Shown: positions 1 to 11,008, counted from the stretch's first letter. The stretch: DNA of 64,000 nt from Ovis canadensis (GCF_042477335.2 NC_091249.1:51320001-51384000), one strand, 5' to 3'. Translations and numbers: made by a program. Notes: a model not told the origin generated them from the letters alone.

Positions 1-482
1 TGGTTCCAAGCTTGCTACCAAGACTGAATGAAAAAGTTGATCTTCTGGTGTTTAATCCAAGGAGTCCCGGGATTGATAGAGGCAGCTTGGGCTGGTGGCA
101 GAAACGGCAGTGAAGTGACGGACAGGTGCTTACCACTGGCTCCAGATCACCTTTTACCAAGAGGATTGTTCTATTTGGTTACCATTAAAGAAAACAATCC
201 ATAAGAAATTTTGAAAATAATGAAAACAAAAGGTTTACAAGGCATCACTGCACTTTCCAAGTAAGCAGGCTGGGAAATCCTGTCAGTCTGCAAGTTCACC
301 AAGTCCTAATCTACAGTGTGTGCTACTTAAAGCCAAATGCATTTGGCATATTTTGAAACTGAAGTCATCTCTTAGTAAGTAAAATTGTCAGAAATTTGTC
401 ATCCAGAAAAAGGCAGACAAGTAAGAGTATTTCTTTTACCCAAGAATCAGGCCTATAGAAATATTTGCACAAATGCAAGTAA

Positions 483-537
483 GTGTGTGTGTGTGTGTGT
501 ATATGCAATTTGAATTTTACATATTATATATATATAT
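483..537. repeat. GT and TA simple repeats
   Basis: A (GT)n run at about 483-500 is followed by a short (TA)n run at about 524-537. Likely polymorphic in length; no other function is visible. Confidence 0.85.
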
Positions 538-589
538 GAAGAGACTATATAATGACAAAGTTATACTTAATTATATGTGAAGAGGATAT

Positions 590-980
590 TCATTTCAGCA
601 TTACTTGTAATGGCAAAACAATGAAGTTAAGTGTCCATCAGCAAAGGAATTGGTAAAATAAATTACAGTATATTCATGTTACTGAATATGAGTGACATGT
701 CCAACCATTAAACATGAGTCAGGTGGGTATATTACTGAACCAGAAGGGGTTCGTGGTGTACTACTGAGAAGTGAAAACAAGCAAGTTACAAAACAGTGTT
801 AACCTATATATGTATATATTTTGAAACACTAACAAAGAAGGTTTGTGTGTATGTGTATATGAGAAATTCTCAAAAGGTCCATAACAGGTGGGAATAGAGG
901 AGTTTTAAATTTTTTGTGTTGACATTTGTACAATGATAATGTATTCTATAATTAAACAAATTTTTTTATTAAAAAAAAAC
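590..980 (+). mobile_element. Old L1 3'-end fragment
   Basis: The stretch has the phrasing of a LINE-1 3' region (GTCCATCAGCAAAGGAATTGG near 632) and ends in an A-rich tail near 970-980. It is well diverged and truncated on its 5' side. The L1 family is clear; the subfamily is not assigned. Confidence 0.6.
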
Positions 981-1159
981 TGACATATATTTCCCCCCTT
1001 GTCCCAGCTGTATTCCTTATGTCTGCCATCTTAGTGGCTGATGCAGCCATCTCTCTAGCCTGGAAGTCTGGACCCTTGCTCTGGCTCTTCATACTCCGTC
1101 ATGCTCCCATACAGTCTCCATGTCCTGCCCTTTCTACTTTCTGAAGCCATTCTTGGTCC
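981..1159. other. Intergenic, possibly an ancient L2-type fragment
   Basis: No gene is visible. The pyrimidine-rich text here and at 1441-1690 reads like one old interspersed repeat (L2-like) split by the L1 piece between them. This is a weak call. Confidence 0.25.
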
Positions 1160-1440
1160 ATTTTTTTTTTTTTAATATTGAGGTATACCTGATATATAAC
1201 ATGTGTTAGTTTCAAGTATACAATGTAATAATTCAATATTTATACATGTTGTGAAATGATCACTACATCAGCCTAGTTAATATCCATCACCATATACAAT
1301 TACAAAAATTTTTTTTCTTGGATGAAGATTTTAAAATCTACTCTCTCAGCAACTTTCAAACATGCAAAACAGTGTTATTAACTATAGTCATCATGCTATA
1401 TATAACATCCCCCAGATTTAGTCCATGCTTTATCCCCATT
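1160..1440 (-). mobile_element. L1 3' UTR fragment
   Basis: A poly-T run at 1160-1172 begins a reversed L1 3' UTR (AATATTGAGGTATACCTGATA, then sequence around AACTATAGTCATCATGC). The element lies on the minus strand and is truncated at its 5' end. Confidence 0.6.
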
Positions 1441-2013
1441 TTCCTGCCATTGCTCTGGTAAAGACCATAGCTACCTTTTGACTCATGGTCCCAGCATCTT
1501 CCCAGGTATCTCTGCCTTCACACTCATCTTCCACATAGTCCCAGGTTCATGTTTTCTGATGTTGTATCTGATTGTGGCACTCCCCATGCCAGTGGAATTA
1601 AATTCCAGGCCTCAGAGCTCTTCATAGTCTGCTCCTGATGACTTCTTAAAATTCTCTCTCCCTTCAGCCACTCAACCAGATCCCATTACATTTCCTTCAT
1701 ACTCTTCAGAAATATCTTCTGAAAAGAAAAGGAAAAAAAAGATACAAAAGTATCTTCTAAGAACTGAGGCTTAAAACAAAAGTAACTAGAAAGCTATAAA
1801 TTCAATCTGAGACACTGTTAAAAAAACAGAAAAATCTAATTCTTAAAAGCATGTTTGAAGGCCTTGCTGTTAAAAAAATTAAATCCATCCTATTAAACTG
1901 AGGTATTTAATTGAGAAAAACCTAATTTATTAGCTTCATCAAATGGGAAAGTATCCACATAAGAGAATGGGTATCAGTGGTTTGAAGGATAATCCTGGGG
2001 ACAATAATGGAGC
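1441..2013. other. Intergenic, no gene seen
   Basis: The first 250 bases may belong with the L2-like text at 981-1159. The rest is AT-rich unique sequence. A short open frame at 1943-2182 runs into the adjacent SINE and has no coding character. Confidence 0.4.
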
Positions 2014-2355
2014 CCTTTTAAATTTTTTAAAATATTTGTTTATTCATGTATTTCTTTTTGGCTGCACTGGGTCTTTGTTCCGGCATGCAGGCTTTCTATA
2101 CGTGCGAGTGGAGGCTGCTCTTATTGCAGTGCACAGGCTTCTCATTGAGGTGACTTCTCTTGTTGGGGAGCATGGGCTCTAGGGCCTGTGTGCTTCAGCA
2201 GTTGAGGCTCCTGGCTCTAGAGTGTGGGCTCAGAGTTGTAGCACTTGGGCTTAGTTGCCCTGAGGCATGTGAGATCCTTCTGAACCAGGGATCAAACTTG
2301 TGTCCCCTGCATTGTCAGGCAGATTCTTAACCACTAGACCACCAAGGAAGTTCCA
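2014..2355 (-). mobile_element. Long tRNA-Glu-type (CHR-like) SINE
   Basis: A reversed cetartiodactyl tRNA-Glu SINE. The A-rich tail is on the left, the middle reads TTTGGCTGCACTGGGTCTT, and the right end carries the B-box-like GAACCAGGGATCAAAC followed by CTTAACCACTAGACCACC. At about 340 bases it is one of the longer members of the family. Confidence 0.8.
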
Positions 2356-3474
2356 TGGAGCACCCTTAAGAAAGGCCATGTCACAAATGATCTGATAACA
2401 CAAAGAAGGATAATTGAACAAATTAACATGAACATCAACAATTCTGAACCAAAAAAAGTGATTCAGGAGTCTACATTCAAATGTAAAGAAGTTTTAAAAA
2501 TACCTTAATTAATTTATAGCACTTTTATTTTTCTGTTTATGAATGCACAAAAATGATATGTGAGTTTTTAAAACTATGAGTAAATCTAAAGGAGCTCCTT
2601 ATGTAAGTTTAAAATTAAGAATATAAGGAATTAAGAAAAAAATCTTCCAAGATCTCCCAAAGATTCAAGAATATTACAAATCTACAGACGAAAATATGTA
2701 GCCAACAAGTCCAGAGATCAGCCAAAGTCACTGAGGGAGGCAGGGTTCATTTAATTCACTTCCACTCTCAAACTGGCCTCACGGCTTGCCTTTGCTCCTA
2801 CCCCAACCATGTTGGCCTGTGATCTGCCTCAGGTCACTTTAGCCTTGAGAAGTGTCCCACAGGAGGTAACACTCCACACTAACCAATGTGTGCCCAGCGG
2901 TGGCTCGTATGTAGGGTTTAGGAAATGTTGCCTGAGGTCAGGGGCCCTGTGCTATGGCTTCTCCTCTGCTTCAGCCAGCCTGAGCCCCAAGGCCTTGACT
3001 TCACATGCATCACCCCTTGACCTTTTATCTGGTAGCCATTTCCCCCTAGAACCCTGGAGGGGATCCAATCATGAGTGGAGAGTGCCCACTTGTTAGGTCC
3101 AAGCCTGGGCTCTGGCCCCAAGGTCACTCAGCTGTCCTCTGCTTCCTTGAGCCTGCAAGCCCCTCCCTTCCCTCTCACTTCCTATCTCTGGAGAACACAG
3201 AGGTACTGGGTGGGACCTCTCTCAATTTCCTTCCCTTCCCACTTAAAACATAGCTGAGGCCCCTTGCCTTTCCCTGCATGTCTCAAATATTAAGGGGTTT
3301 CTCATCTGCTCTCTGGGGCACCCATCCCGCTATGGCCCCATTCAAATACCCTGTACCTCCTTGCACCTCCTTGATCTCTCATCATTATCGTACCCTCAAC
3401 TTCCCCCTCCCAACTGACTTCTTCCCAAAACATTGTACTTATTCAGTGTTATTCATTCAATAAGACATTTAATA
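2356..3474. other. Intergenic, no gene seen
   Basis: A mixture of AT-rich DNA and a GC-richer part at 2740-3260. Several short overlapping open frames on both strands near 2.8-3.5 kb have no recognisable product and look like chance. Confidence 0.5.
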
Positions 3475-3575
3475 AGTTTCATTTGATTTACTCATTCAAT
3501 CCACAAATATCTGTAAGCATCTACTCTGCACCAAGGCGCTGGCAACACAGCAGTGAATGAGTCCTAACTTCTTGG
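3475..3575 (+). repeat. Ancient L2/MIR-type fragment
   Basis: Contains the widespread mammalian text of a short region ending an old LINE/SINE (TCATTCAATCCACAAATAT, then a variant of GCACCAAGGCGCTGG and an ACACAGCAGTGAATGA motif). Heavily diverged. Confidence 0.4.
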
Positions 3576-3774
3576 TATGTCTATTCTAGACAATGAGAAA
3601 GATGGAGGTATGGGACCAAAAAAAAAAAAAAATCAGGCAATTTAGACTATAATTTATAAGGGTGGGAGGGATAGATTGGGTGTTTGAGATTGACATGTAC
3701 ACACTGCTATAGTTAAAATAACATGCTTTTCCATAAAAAAAAAAGAAAAGACTTTGTACTACTGGCATAAAGAT

Positions 3775-4226
3775 AGATCTATTGAGTCAGTGATAGTGAG
3801 GTGGATGAACCTAGAGCCTGTTACACAGAGTGAAATAAATCGGAAATAGAAAAACAAATATCATATATATTAACACATATATATGGAATCTAGCAAAATG
3901 GTACTGATTGACCTGTTTGCAGGGAAGGAATGGAGATGCACATGTAGAGAAGGGACTTGTGGACACAGGGGGGAAGGAGAAGGTAGAACGAACGGAGAAA
4001 GCGTTGATATGTATACACTATTGTGTAAAATAGACAGCTGGTGGGAAGTTGCTATATATATACAGGGAGCCCAGCCTGGTGCTCTGTGATGACCTAGAAG
4101 GGTGAGGGGAAGGAGGGAATATATGCATAAGTATGGATGATTCGAGTTACTGTATGGCAGAAACCAATACAACATTGTAAAGCAATTTACCTCCAATTAA
4201 AATTAAATTTTATAAAAGATCTATTG
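3775..4226 (+). mobile_element. Ruminant L1 3' tail inserted into the older L1
   Basis: This is the 3' terminus of a ruminant-type L1 (GTGGATGAACCTAGAGCCTG at 3801, then AACATTGTAAAGCAATTTACC at 4171). It is flanked by a 10-bp direct repeat AGATCTATTG (3775-3784 and 4217-4226). Removing the insert rejoins the older L1 text, which confirms the target-site duplication. Confidence 0.85.
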
Positions 4227-4280
4227 GTCAATGGAATAGATTGAGAATTCAAGAAGAAACCCAGGCTTCTATGGTCAACT

Positions 4281-4464
4281 GATTTTTTCTTTTTCTTTCT
4301 TTTTAATTAATTATTTAATTAATTTGTTAAAATTAATTTAATTAATTAAATTTTTGGCCACATTGTGCTGCATGTGGGATCTTAGTTCCCCAACCAAGGA
4401 TTGAACCCACACCTTTGCATTGGAAACATGGAGCCTTAAGCACTGCACCACCAGGGAAGCCCCT
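4281..4464 (-). mobile_element. tRNA-Glu-type SINE in L1
   Basis: Reversed SINE with an unusual A+T tail of AATTAATT-type repeats (about 4302-4350), then TTTTTGGCCACATTGTG, a GATCTTAGTTCCCC block and the end CACCACCAGGGAAGCCCC. Confidence 0.8.
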
Positions 4465-5682
4465 GACTTTTTGGCAAGGGTGTCAAGACCATTATCAAAG
4501 AGGAAAAGTCAGTCTGTGTAAAAAAATGCTGTTGGAACAACTAGTTATCCACATGCAAAAGAATGAAGTTGGATCCCTACCTCACACTATAGTAAATTAA
4601 CTCAAAAGTCCTAAATGTAAGGGCTAAAATTATTTCATGGGATTAAACAATGGTTTCTAAAATATTACAAAAAACACAGCAACAAAAGAAATAAACAGAT
4701 AAATTGGACTTCATCAAAATTAAAAGCCTTTGTATTTCAAAGGATACTATCAAGAAAGTGAAAACACAAGTCACAGAATGGGATAAAATATTCGTAAATC
4801 TTATATCCAAAAATGACTTGTATCCAGAATACATAGAGGATCCTTATAACTCAATAACAAAAAAAGATATTACCCAATTTAAAAAATGTGCAAAGAATCT
4901 GGATAGACATGTCTTGAAAGAAGATACACAAATGGTCAACAAACACAAGAAAATGAGCTCAACATCACTAGTTGTTCGGGAAATGCACACTCAAACCACA
5001 AAGGGATACCATTTTGTACCCACTAAGATAATTACACTCAAAAAGGCAGATAATAAAACATATTGGTGAACGTGTGGAGAAATTGGAACCCTTACACATT
5101 GCTGGTGGAAATGTAAAATGGTACAGCCACTTTGGTAACATTCTTCAAAGAGTTCCTGATAATTCCTGAAAAGGTTAAACATGGAGTTACCATATGACCA
5201 ACAATTCCACAATTCCACTCCTAAGTATATATGACAAATAAATGAATTCACATGTCCATGCAAAATTTTGTCCATGAATGTTCACAGCAACATTGTTCAT
5301 CATAGCCCCAAAGTGAAAGCATCATTGGAAAACAAAACAGCAACTGATAAATGAAATGTGGTATATGTATATAATGGAGTATTATTCAGCCATAGAAAGG
5401 AATGTAGTACTGCTACAAACAACAACATGGATGAGTCTGGAATACATCATGCTCAGTGAAAGAAACCAGACATAAAAGACCATGTACTGTTTGATCCCAT
5501 TTATATGACATATCCCAAACAGGCAAATCCACAGAGATGGAGAGGAGATGAGTGGTTGTAGGGCCTAGGGGAAGGGAGGAAGTAGGGTGTGAGTACAAAG
5601 TTTCTCTTTAAGGGATGAAAGTGCTCTGGGATTAGATAATGGTGATGGCGGCACGACTTTATGAGTGTACTAGAAACCACTG

Positions 5683-5796
5683 GGGAATTCCCTGGCAGTG
5701 GTTAGGACTCTGTGCTTCCACTGCAGGGGATCCAGTTTGATTCCTGGTCAGGGAACTAAGATCTCACAAACTTCGAGGTGCAGCCAAAAACAACTG
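5683..5796 (+). mobile_element. tRNA-Glu-type SINE in L1
   Basis: A sense copy running GGGGAATTCCCTGGCAGTGG through GTTTGATTCCTGGTCAGGG to a GCAGCCAAAAACAAC tail. This is the tRNA-Glu-derived head with a short tail. Confidence 0.85.
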
Positions 5797-5841
5797 TTTT
5801 AAATTAATTTAGAAAAAGAGATCACTGGATTGCACATTTTG

Positions 5842-5990
5842 CTTATTTATTTATGTATCATTTTATATATTTTTCTGTTTTTTGGCTGTACCACATGGCT
5901 TGTAGGATCTTAGTTCCCTGACCAGGGATTGAACCTAGGCCCCCTGCAGTGGAAGACCAGAGGCCTAACCATTGGACCACTACGGAATTC
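5842..5990 (-). mobile_element. tRNA-Glu-type SINE with target duplication
   Basis: Reversed SINE (TTTTTGGCTGTACCACATGG to GGACCACTACGGAATTC). The flanks CTGGATTGCACATTTT (5826-5841) and CTGGATTGTACATTTT (5991-6006) form a 16-bp duplication with one mismatch. Confidence 0.88.
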
Positions 5991-6056
5991 CTGGATTGTA
6001 CATTTTAGAAGGGCAGATGTTATGGTATGTGAAGTATATCTCAATAAAAAGAAAAT

Positions 6057-6378
6057 AAATAAGTAGGGAAAAATCAGATAATTTCAGGGAATGGTAATTG
6101 CTATAAGTTACCTCAAGAGGAAGAGGTAACAGAGTGACCTGGTGTGAATTGGAAGTCCTCAAGTTGAGGGAGGAGCCAGGGAAGCCTGTTTGTAGAGAGA
6201 CTCTTGAACTCATAGACGGAAAGTGTCCTGGCAGAGGTGGGAATGGAATCTTCCAGACACAGGAACACAGACCCTGAGGTGGAATAGTTTACTCAAGACG
6301 GAGTCCCTTCTGCCTTTAGAAAGTCTTCCCTCCTAGCCTCCAACATCCTCCGGTTCTACATGGCCACCTGTTTTCCAT
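6057..6378. other. Intergenic, no gene seen
   Basis: Unique-looking sequence with moderate GC content. No coding frame, RNA gene or repeat could be assigned. Confidence 0.5.
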
Positions 6379-6525
6379 GGTTTTTGCCTAAGGTCTTTAC
6401 CTGAGGGCTGTGAAGATTTTCCAGATTATTTGGAGCATAGTTGTTTTTCCAATCGTGGTTTTTGCCTAAGGTTGTCACCTGGGCATGTGAAGACTTTCCA
6501 GATTTTTCCGAGTTTATTTGGAGTG
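6379..6525. repeat. Imperfect tandem duplication, about 70-bp unit
   Basis: Two diverged copies start with GGTTTTTGCCTAAGG at 6379 and 6457. Each then runs through CACCTG or TACCTG, TGTGAAGA(T/C)TTTCCAGATT and TATTTGGAG. The offset is 78 bases. It does not match a repeat family I know. Confidence 0.75.
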
Positions 6526-6874
6526 AAGGGTCCAAATTTCCAGACCTTTAACTTCCATTTGAACTCCTTGATCTGCCTCAGAAAACACCTCTCTTCAGTC
6601 CCTTCAGATAGCTTCCCGCTCATGAGAGACGCGCCACATCCCAGCCAGATGAATCTCTGTGGGCCAAGCATTCCAAAGAGAGGGTGCTGGAGAGCCTTCA
6701 AAGCTTCCTAAGGACTTACTTCATCCAGTAAACTCAGGGCAGGGCTTTAGCCTTGTCTGTCAGTCCCAGAATTAGAACCCAGCAAGGGCATGGTTGTCAT
6801 GGGGATGCATATTATAACATGCTGGTTTTAATTGAGAATGGAGTCAAATCTTTTCTGATTGAAAATCAGTGTGA

Positions 6875-6990
6875 GTGCTTGCTTCAGCTGCACGTATACT
6901 AAAATTGGAATGCTACAATTAGCATTAGAAGTTTAGCATGGCCTTAGTGGAAGGATGATACGCAAATTCATAGAGCACTCCGTATTCTTA
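6875..6990 (+). pseudogene. U6 snRNA pseudogene
   Basis: The stretch follows U6 spliceosomal RNA from the 5' stem (GTGCTTGCTTC) through TATACTAAAATTGGAA, TTAGCATGGCC and AAGGATGATACGCAAATTC to a degraded 3' end. The ACAGAGA box that pairs with the 5' splice site is disrupted by several extra bases near 6918-6930. The 5' stem-loop pairing is also damaged. I see no TATA box about 25 bases upstream, which a functional Pol III type-3 U6 gene needs. The A-rich 3' side (TTTAAAAAG) fits LINE-mediated retrotransposition of a U6 transcript. It is a dead copy rather than a working snRNA gene. Confidence 0.88.
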
Positions 6991-7144
6991 TATTTAAAAA
7001 GTCAGTCTCAGTTGGCTGAGGCATTTGATGATGGGGCCCAGTTTTGCCATTTTAGACACATGAAACATTTTCTATAAATTGATAGAGCTGTATCTACAGC
7101 CCCAGGGCTTTATGATGTATTTAAAGCACATATATAGTATGAGT

Positions 7145-7352
7145 GAGTGTTAGTTGCTCAGTAGTGTCCAACTCTTTGTGAACCTATGGACTGTCTTATC
7201 CTACTGGGCTCCTCTGTCCATGGAATTTTTTTCAGGCAAGACCACTGCAGTGGGTTGCCCTTTCCTTCTCCAGGGGATCTTCCTGAACCAGGGATCAAAA
7301 CTGTGTCTCCTGCAGCTCCTGCATTGCAGGAGAATTCTTTACTGGTGAGCCA
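7145..7352 (-). mobile_element. Bov-tA SINE
   Basis: Reversed Bov-tA. The BovA tail TTAGTTGCTCAGTAGTGTCC is on the left and the tRNA-like head (GGGATCAAAACTGTGTCTCC, then GTGAGCC) on the right. The head contains a small duplication around CTCCTGCAGCTCCTGCA. Confidence 0.88.
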
Positions 7353-7362
7353 TTAAGTGAGT

Positions 7363-7636
7363 GCTGCTGCTGCTAAGTCGCTTCAGTCGTGTCCAACTCT
7401 GGGCGACACCATAGATTGCAGCCTACCAGGCTCCCCCGTCCCTGGGATTCTCCAGGCAAGAACGCTGGAGTGGGTTGCCATTTCCTTCTCCAATGCATGA
7501 AAGTGAAAAGTGAAAGTGAAGTCGCTCAGTCGTGTCCGACTCTGTGCGACCCCATGGACTGCAGCCCACCTGGCTCCTCCATCCATGGGATTTTCCAGGC
7601 AAGAGTACTGGAGTGGGGTGCCATTGCCTTCTCCCA
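7363..7636 (-). mobile_element. Bov-A2 SINE
   Basis: Two consecutive BovA monomers in reverse, starting with the GCTGCTGCTGCTAAGTCGC tail. The second monomer begins at about 7510 (GTGAAGTCGCTCAGTCGTG) and the head ends at TGCCATTGCCTTCTCC. It abuts the Bov-tA to its left. Confidence 0.92.
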
Positions 7637-8302
7637 TTAAGTGACTACTGGGTGTAAACTCTGAGCCTTCGACCGCTTGCCAGAACAAGACACTGCTTCT
7701 TTCTCAGCCTCTGTTTTCATATGTAGAATAGGACAATGTCCTCTTTACGATGGCTGGGTGGGTGTAAATGGTGACCCTTAGGCAGCAGAAGGCACAGTGC
7801 TCTCCTGGCCACCAGCTGCAGACCTCCTCCTTCCTCTGACTTCATCCCCCTCCCCCTCCCAGAGCCCTGCATTCTTCCACATCCCCCTTTCTCACCTGGG
7901 AATTAGTACCTTCAGAAGTGCTTCCAGAAGCTGAGGGTGCATCTGAAAAATCAAGTGCTCAGAGGAGAGGTTTGGAATGGAGGGAAGACTGACCTGTTGG
8001 GCTGGGGAGCCTGGTGGCATCTGAAGCAGGTGTCTCATGGGCAGCTGCTCTGTGTGAGCCCTCCTGCCATGTCCTGCCTACATTGACATATTCAATCTGC
8101 CCAATGACCTCATTTGTGAGGCTCAGGAAAGGGAAAGATTTGCTGACAAGTGGCCCCGCTCCAGTTTGAACCCACATCTGTCTGACTCTAGATACTATAG
8201 GCTCTCATACTTTCTGAAAGTCATCTGGCACAGAGGCCTGAGTGTTCCCCAAACATCCCTGAATCCTTTGAGGGATGGTTTGACATGACCAGGTGGTCCA
8301 TG
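7637..8302. other. Intergenic, no gene seen
   Basis: Unique sequence, pyrimidine-rich near 7800-7890. No supported feature. Confidence 0.5.
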
Positions 8303-8493
8303 TGAAAGTGAAAGTCGCTCAGTTGTGTCCCCCTGGACTGTAGCCCACCAGGCTCCTCTGTCTATGGAGTTCTCCAGGCAAGAATACTGGAGTGGGTTGC
8401 CATACCTTCCCCCAGAGACCTTCCCAACCCAGGGATCAAACCCAGGTCTCCCATGTTGCAGGCCAATTCTTTACCATCTGAGCCACGAGCCAT
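8303..8493 (-). mobile_element. Bov-tA SINE with internal deletion
   Basis: Reversed Bov-tA running from AGTGAAAGTCGCTCAGTTGTG to TTACCATCTGAGCCACGAGCC. About 15 bases of the usual GACTCTTTGCGACCC section are missing after GTGTCC. Confidence 0.88.
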
Positions 8494-9639
8494 AATTCTT
8501 CTGTCGTTTGAAGACACAGACTTAGAAAAGAGGTGATCGTTAGGAAGTGTTTCCTAGGCACTTACTCTGATCTTCATAGTCCTGGGCTTGGTCACTGGTG
8601 GTCATAAGGGGCTCACCAACTGGCTTGGACTAATATGTAAAGCCAATAGTTACTGCAAGGGCTCATACAAGGGAAGAAAAATGACTGCCTACAAGGGAGG
8701 AAACAGGAAAGGCTTCCAGGAGGAGAAATCTTCTAAACTGGGCTCTGAGCAAGTTTGCATGACAGGGGAAAAGGCAGAGGAGTGGGCCTGAGTACAGGAT
8801 GGATAGGACGTGGCCTGTCCTGGCGTGGTGATATACTGGGCAGCCGGGAAATTGAGGAGGGCAGGAGGGCAGAGATTAGAGGCCACTACACTCAGGGCTT
8901 TCCAAAGAGAACATTTGAAAAACAGAACACTTGAAGGTGAAAACTTGAATCCTTGGGGCTAAGGCTACAGGGTCAGGTTAGCTGACATAAACCTGGTATT
9001 TGGGGGAGGAAGGAAATTGCTGGAGGGCTGTATGGCTGCAAATGCCAAACCTTCCTCAGGCTTAAGTGGAAGCCTGATCCAGTTCTGGAGAAACCACTCG
9101 GTGGGACAGAAAGTCTTAGACCCGTCACAAGGAGTGGTTGTAGTATTCACCAGCAGTGTTTGGGACTAATCACCACAGGCCTCCAAACCTCCCCACAAAG
9201 CCTGGCTATTTCATCAGAGAGCATATGCTGCTCTTGTCCAGCATGGCTGAAGAGCCTGAACTGGGAGTTGGGGTGGGAGCTCAGCTCTGAATAAGTCACA
9301 CTTCCTCACTTCCTCCCTGGAAGATGGAGATAACGAGTGCCCATCTCAGGAGTAGATGAGAAGTGTCTTGCAGAGTAGCTGGCACAGAAGAGAAGCCACA
9401 ACTGTTACTGTGACAAAACAGTCCTAGCATACCCAAAGGCAAAGGACTTTTGTTTCTAGAGGAGGTATCCATTTCTTCTGGGCACTGCTGGCAGAATGAG
9501 CTTTCAGCTGCACAGATGAGATTCTTAATCTGCTTCTTAACCTTCCATGGCTCCCTACTGCCTTTCCAGTTAAAAGCTGAATTCTTTAGCTTAAAAAAGA
9601 AAGTCCTGAATTGTCAGGTCCCTGTGGCTTTCCCCATCT
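8494..9639. other. Intergenic, possible MIR at 9280-9385
   Basis: No gene is visible. The 9280-9385 part (CACTTCCTCACTTCCTCCC, then GATGGAGATAACGAGTGCCC) reads like a MIR core. The remainder is unassigned. Confidence 0.4.
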
Positions 9640-9975
9640 CCGTCTGAGGCCTCTTAAGTGCACTCGTCACCTCTACCGCTCCCGCCTTGCACTAGCCTCT
9701 GACCACACTGAACTGTGGTCAGTCCCTCCAAAGCCCAGTTTCTGCTGGAATCTCTAACTTATCCCCTCCTTTCTAAGCTATTCCTGAATATCCTTCTGAG
9801 TTCCCTGTGAATGTTACTTCCATGGAAGGCCTTCCCTGACTGTCTCTGAGCCCTCCTCAGCTCCCCCAGCACCTCTGGCTTCTCTCTCAGTGTTCAGCTC
9901 TCTACCTTGTTACTACTTCTCTGCCTTTCCCACAAGACTCTGAGGGGGAACACCATGAGTATCTGCTGAATCAAT
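9640..9975 (+). repeat. Probable L2 fragment
   Basis: Pyrimidine-rich text with phrases typical of L2 3' regions (ACATTCCTGAATAT-like, GAAGGCCTTCCCTGACTG, and a TTCTCTGCCTTTCCCACAAG block ahead of GAATGAAT-like DNA). Ancient and diverged. Confidence 0.45.
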
Positions 9976-10008
9976 GCATAGCCCTTTTTTTTTCCTTCCT
10001 ACTTACAT

Positions 10009-10184
10009 AGCTTACAACCCCATGGACTATAGCCTACCAGGCTCCTCTGAGGGGAATTTTCCAGACAAGAATACTGGAGTGGGTTGCCATTTTCTACTCC
10101 AGGGGTTCTTCCTGACCCAGGGATCAAACCTGTGTCTCCTGCATTGGCAGGCAGATTCTTTACCACTGCACCACGTGGGAAGCT
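10009..10184 (-). mobile_element. Bov-tA SINE, truncated tail
   Basis: Reversed Bov-tA beginning inside the BovA unit (CAACCCCATGGACTATAGCC) and ending with ACCACTGCACCACGTGGGAAG. The 3' BovA tail is missing. Confidence 0.88.
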
Positions 10185-10519
10185 AATATCTGCTGAATTC
10201 ATGAATGAAAGGGGAGGGCAGTTCTAAGAAAAAAGGAGTACACTGGCAGAATGTCTCTACAGGTATCTCTTTCAGTAGGTTACCAGTACTGGTAATTTAC
10301 AGATGAAGAAACTGAGGCTAAGGTAATCTCACTCTGCCCACCACTCAAATTCCAGAGTTCTTATGCACAAGGCACTGTACTGGGCCTTCTCACCGACTGT
10401 ACCCAGAAGGTGTGTTTGCCAGGAGCAGAAGACGTGAAACAAGACTCTGAGACCCCGCAGAAAGGCTTAATCTCTCGGGCCTCATTTCTGCATAGGGCAG
10501 CTAAAGGTTTAAAGGAACT

Positions 10520-10585
10520 CATGCATGAGAGCGCTGGTTCGATCCTTGGGTTGGGAAGATCCTCTGGAGGAGGGCAGTGCCCAGC
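10520..10585 (+). mobile_element. Bov-tA head fragment
   Basis: A short piece of tRNA-like head (GAGAGCGCTGGTTCGATCC, then GGGTTGGGAAGATCCTCTGG). It matches almost exactly the same part of the Bov-tA at 11,741. Confidence 0.75.
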
Positions 10586-11008
10586 ATGGTGTCCAGTATA
10601 CTGCATAGACTCAGCAAGTATTTACTGATTCTAATCTCTGTCTTGAGGATGGGAGGCACAGGCCCAGTTCCTTGTGCTGAGACGAGGAGGGCAGGCCACA
10701 GCCCTATCCTTTCTTCCCCTACTTCGGGAGCCAGTGTCCTTGTGAGAATATAGGGTCCTGTGGGTCCCCTCAACCAAATGCTGGCACCCAATAGGTGCTT
10801 AGCCTTCTGAATGGGAGTCACCAAAGGAAGCTGCTGTGGGTGAGACCTCCGTAGCCAAATTCTATTCTGAAGGCAGGAAGGGACCCTTGAGTCATTCCAG
10901 GAAAGTCCGGGAGGTTTTCTCTGGGATTCTAGTCTTTTCCCTAAGACCATCATCAGTAAGCTGTTCATCCCTAGCTGCCTGTCCTCCTTTAGCTCCTACG
11001 CCTATTCT
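10586..11008. other. Intergenic, no gene seen
   Basis: Unique DNA. A 149-codon minus-strand open frame at 10,519-10,968 runs through SINE-derived DNA and has no recognisable protein character. Confidence 0.5.

Larger units (their letters stand above)
3725..6056 (+). mobile_element. Old L1 (ORF2 end and 3' UTR) split by four insertions
   Basis: Sense-strand L1 sequence starts near 3750 (ACTACTGGCATAAAGATAG, the ORF2 C-terminal part) and continues through 4218-5682. It includes the typical 3' stretches around GTTCACAGCAACATTGTTCA (5280) and GGAGTATTATTCAGCCATAG (5375), and ends after 6006 with an AATAAA-containing tail. It is interrupted by a ruminant L1 tail (3785-4216) and SINEs at 4281, 5683 and 5842. 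A 121-codon open piece at 4704-5069 is degenerate ORF2 sequence, not a host gene. Confidence 0.8.

Noticed and set aside
4704..5069. 121-codon open frame as a host gene
   Set aside because: It is L1 ORF2 C-terminal sequence within a recognisable old L1.
6875..6990. Functional U6 snRNA gene
   Set aside because: The ACAGAGA region and 5' stem are altered and no TATA box is visible at the expected distance.
7363..7636. Regularly repeated units suggesting a CRISPR-like array
   Set aside because: The repeated units here and at 21, 25.7, 36, 39, 41.3, 46.6 and 60.4 kb are BovA SINE monomers; there are no spacers.
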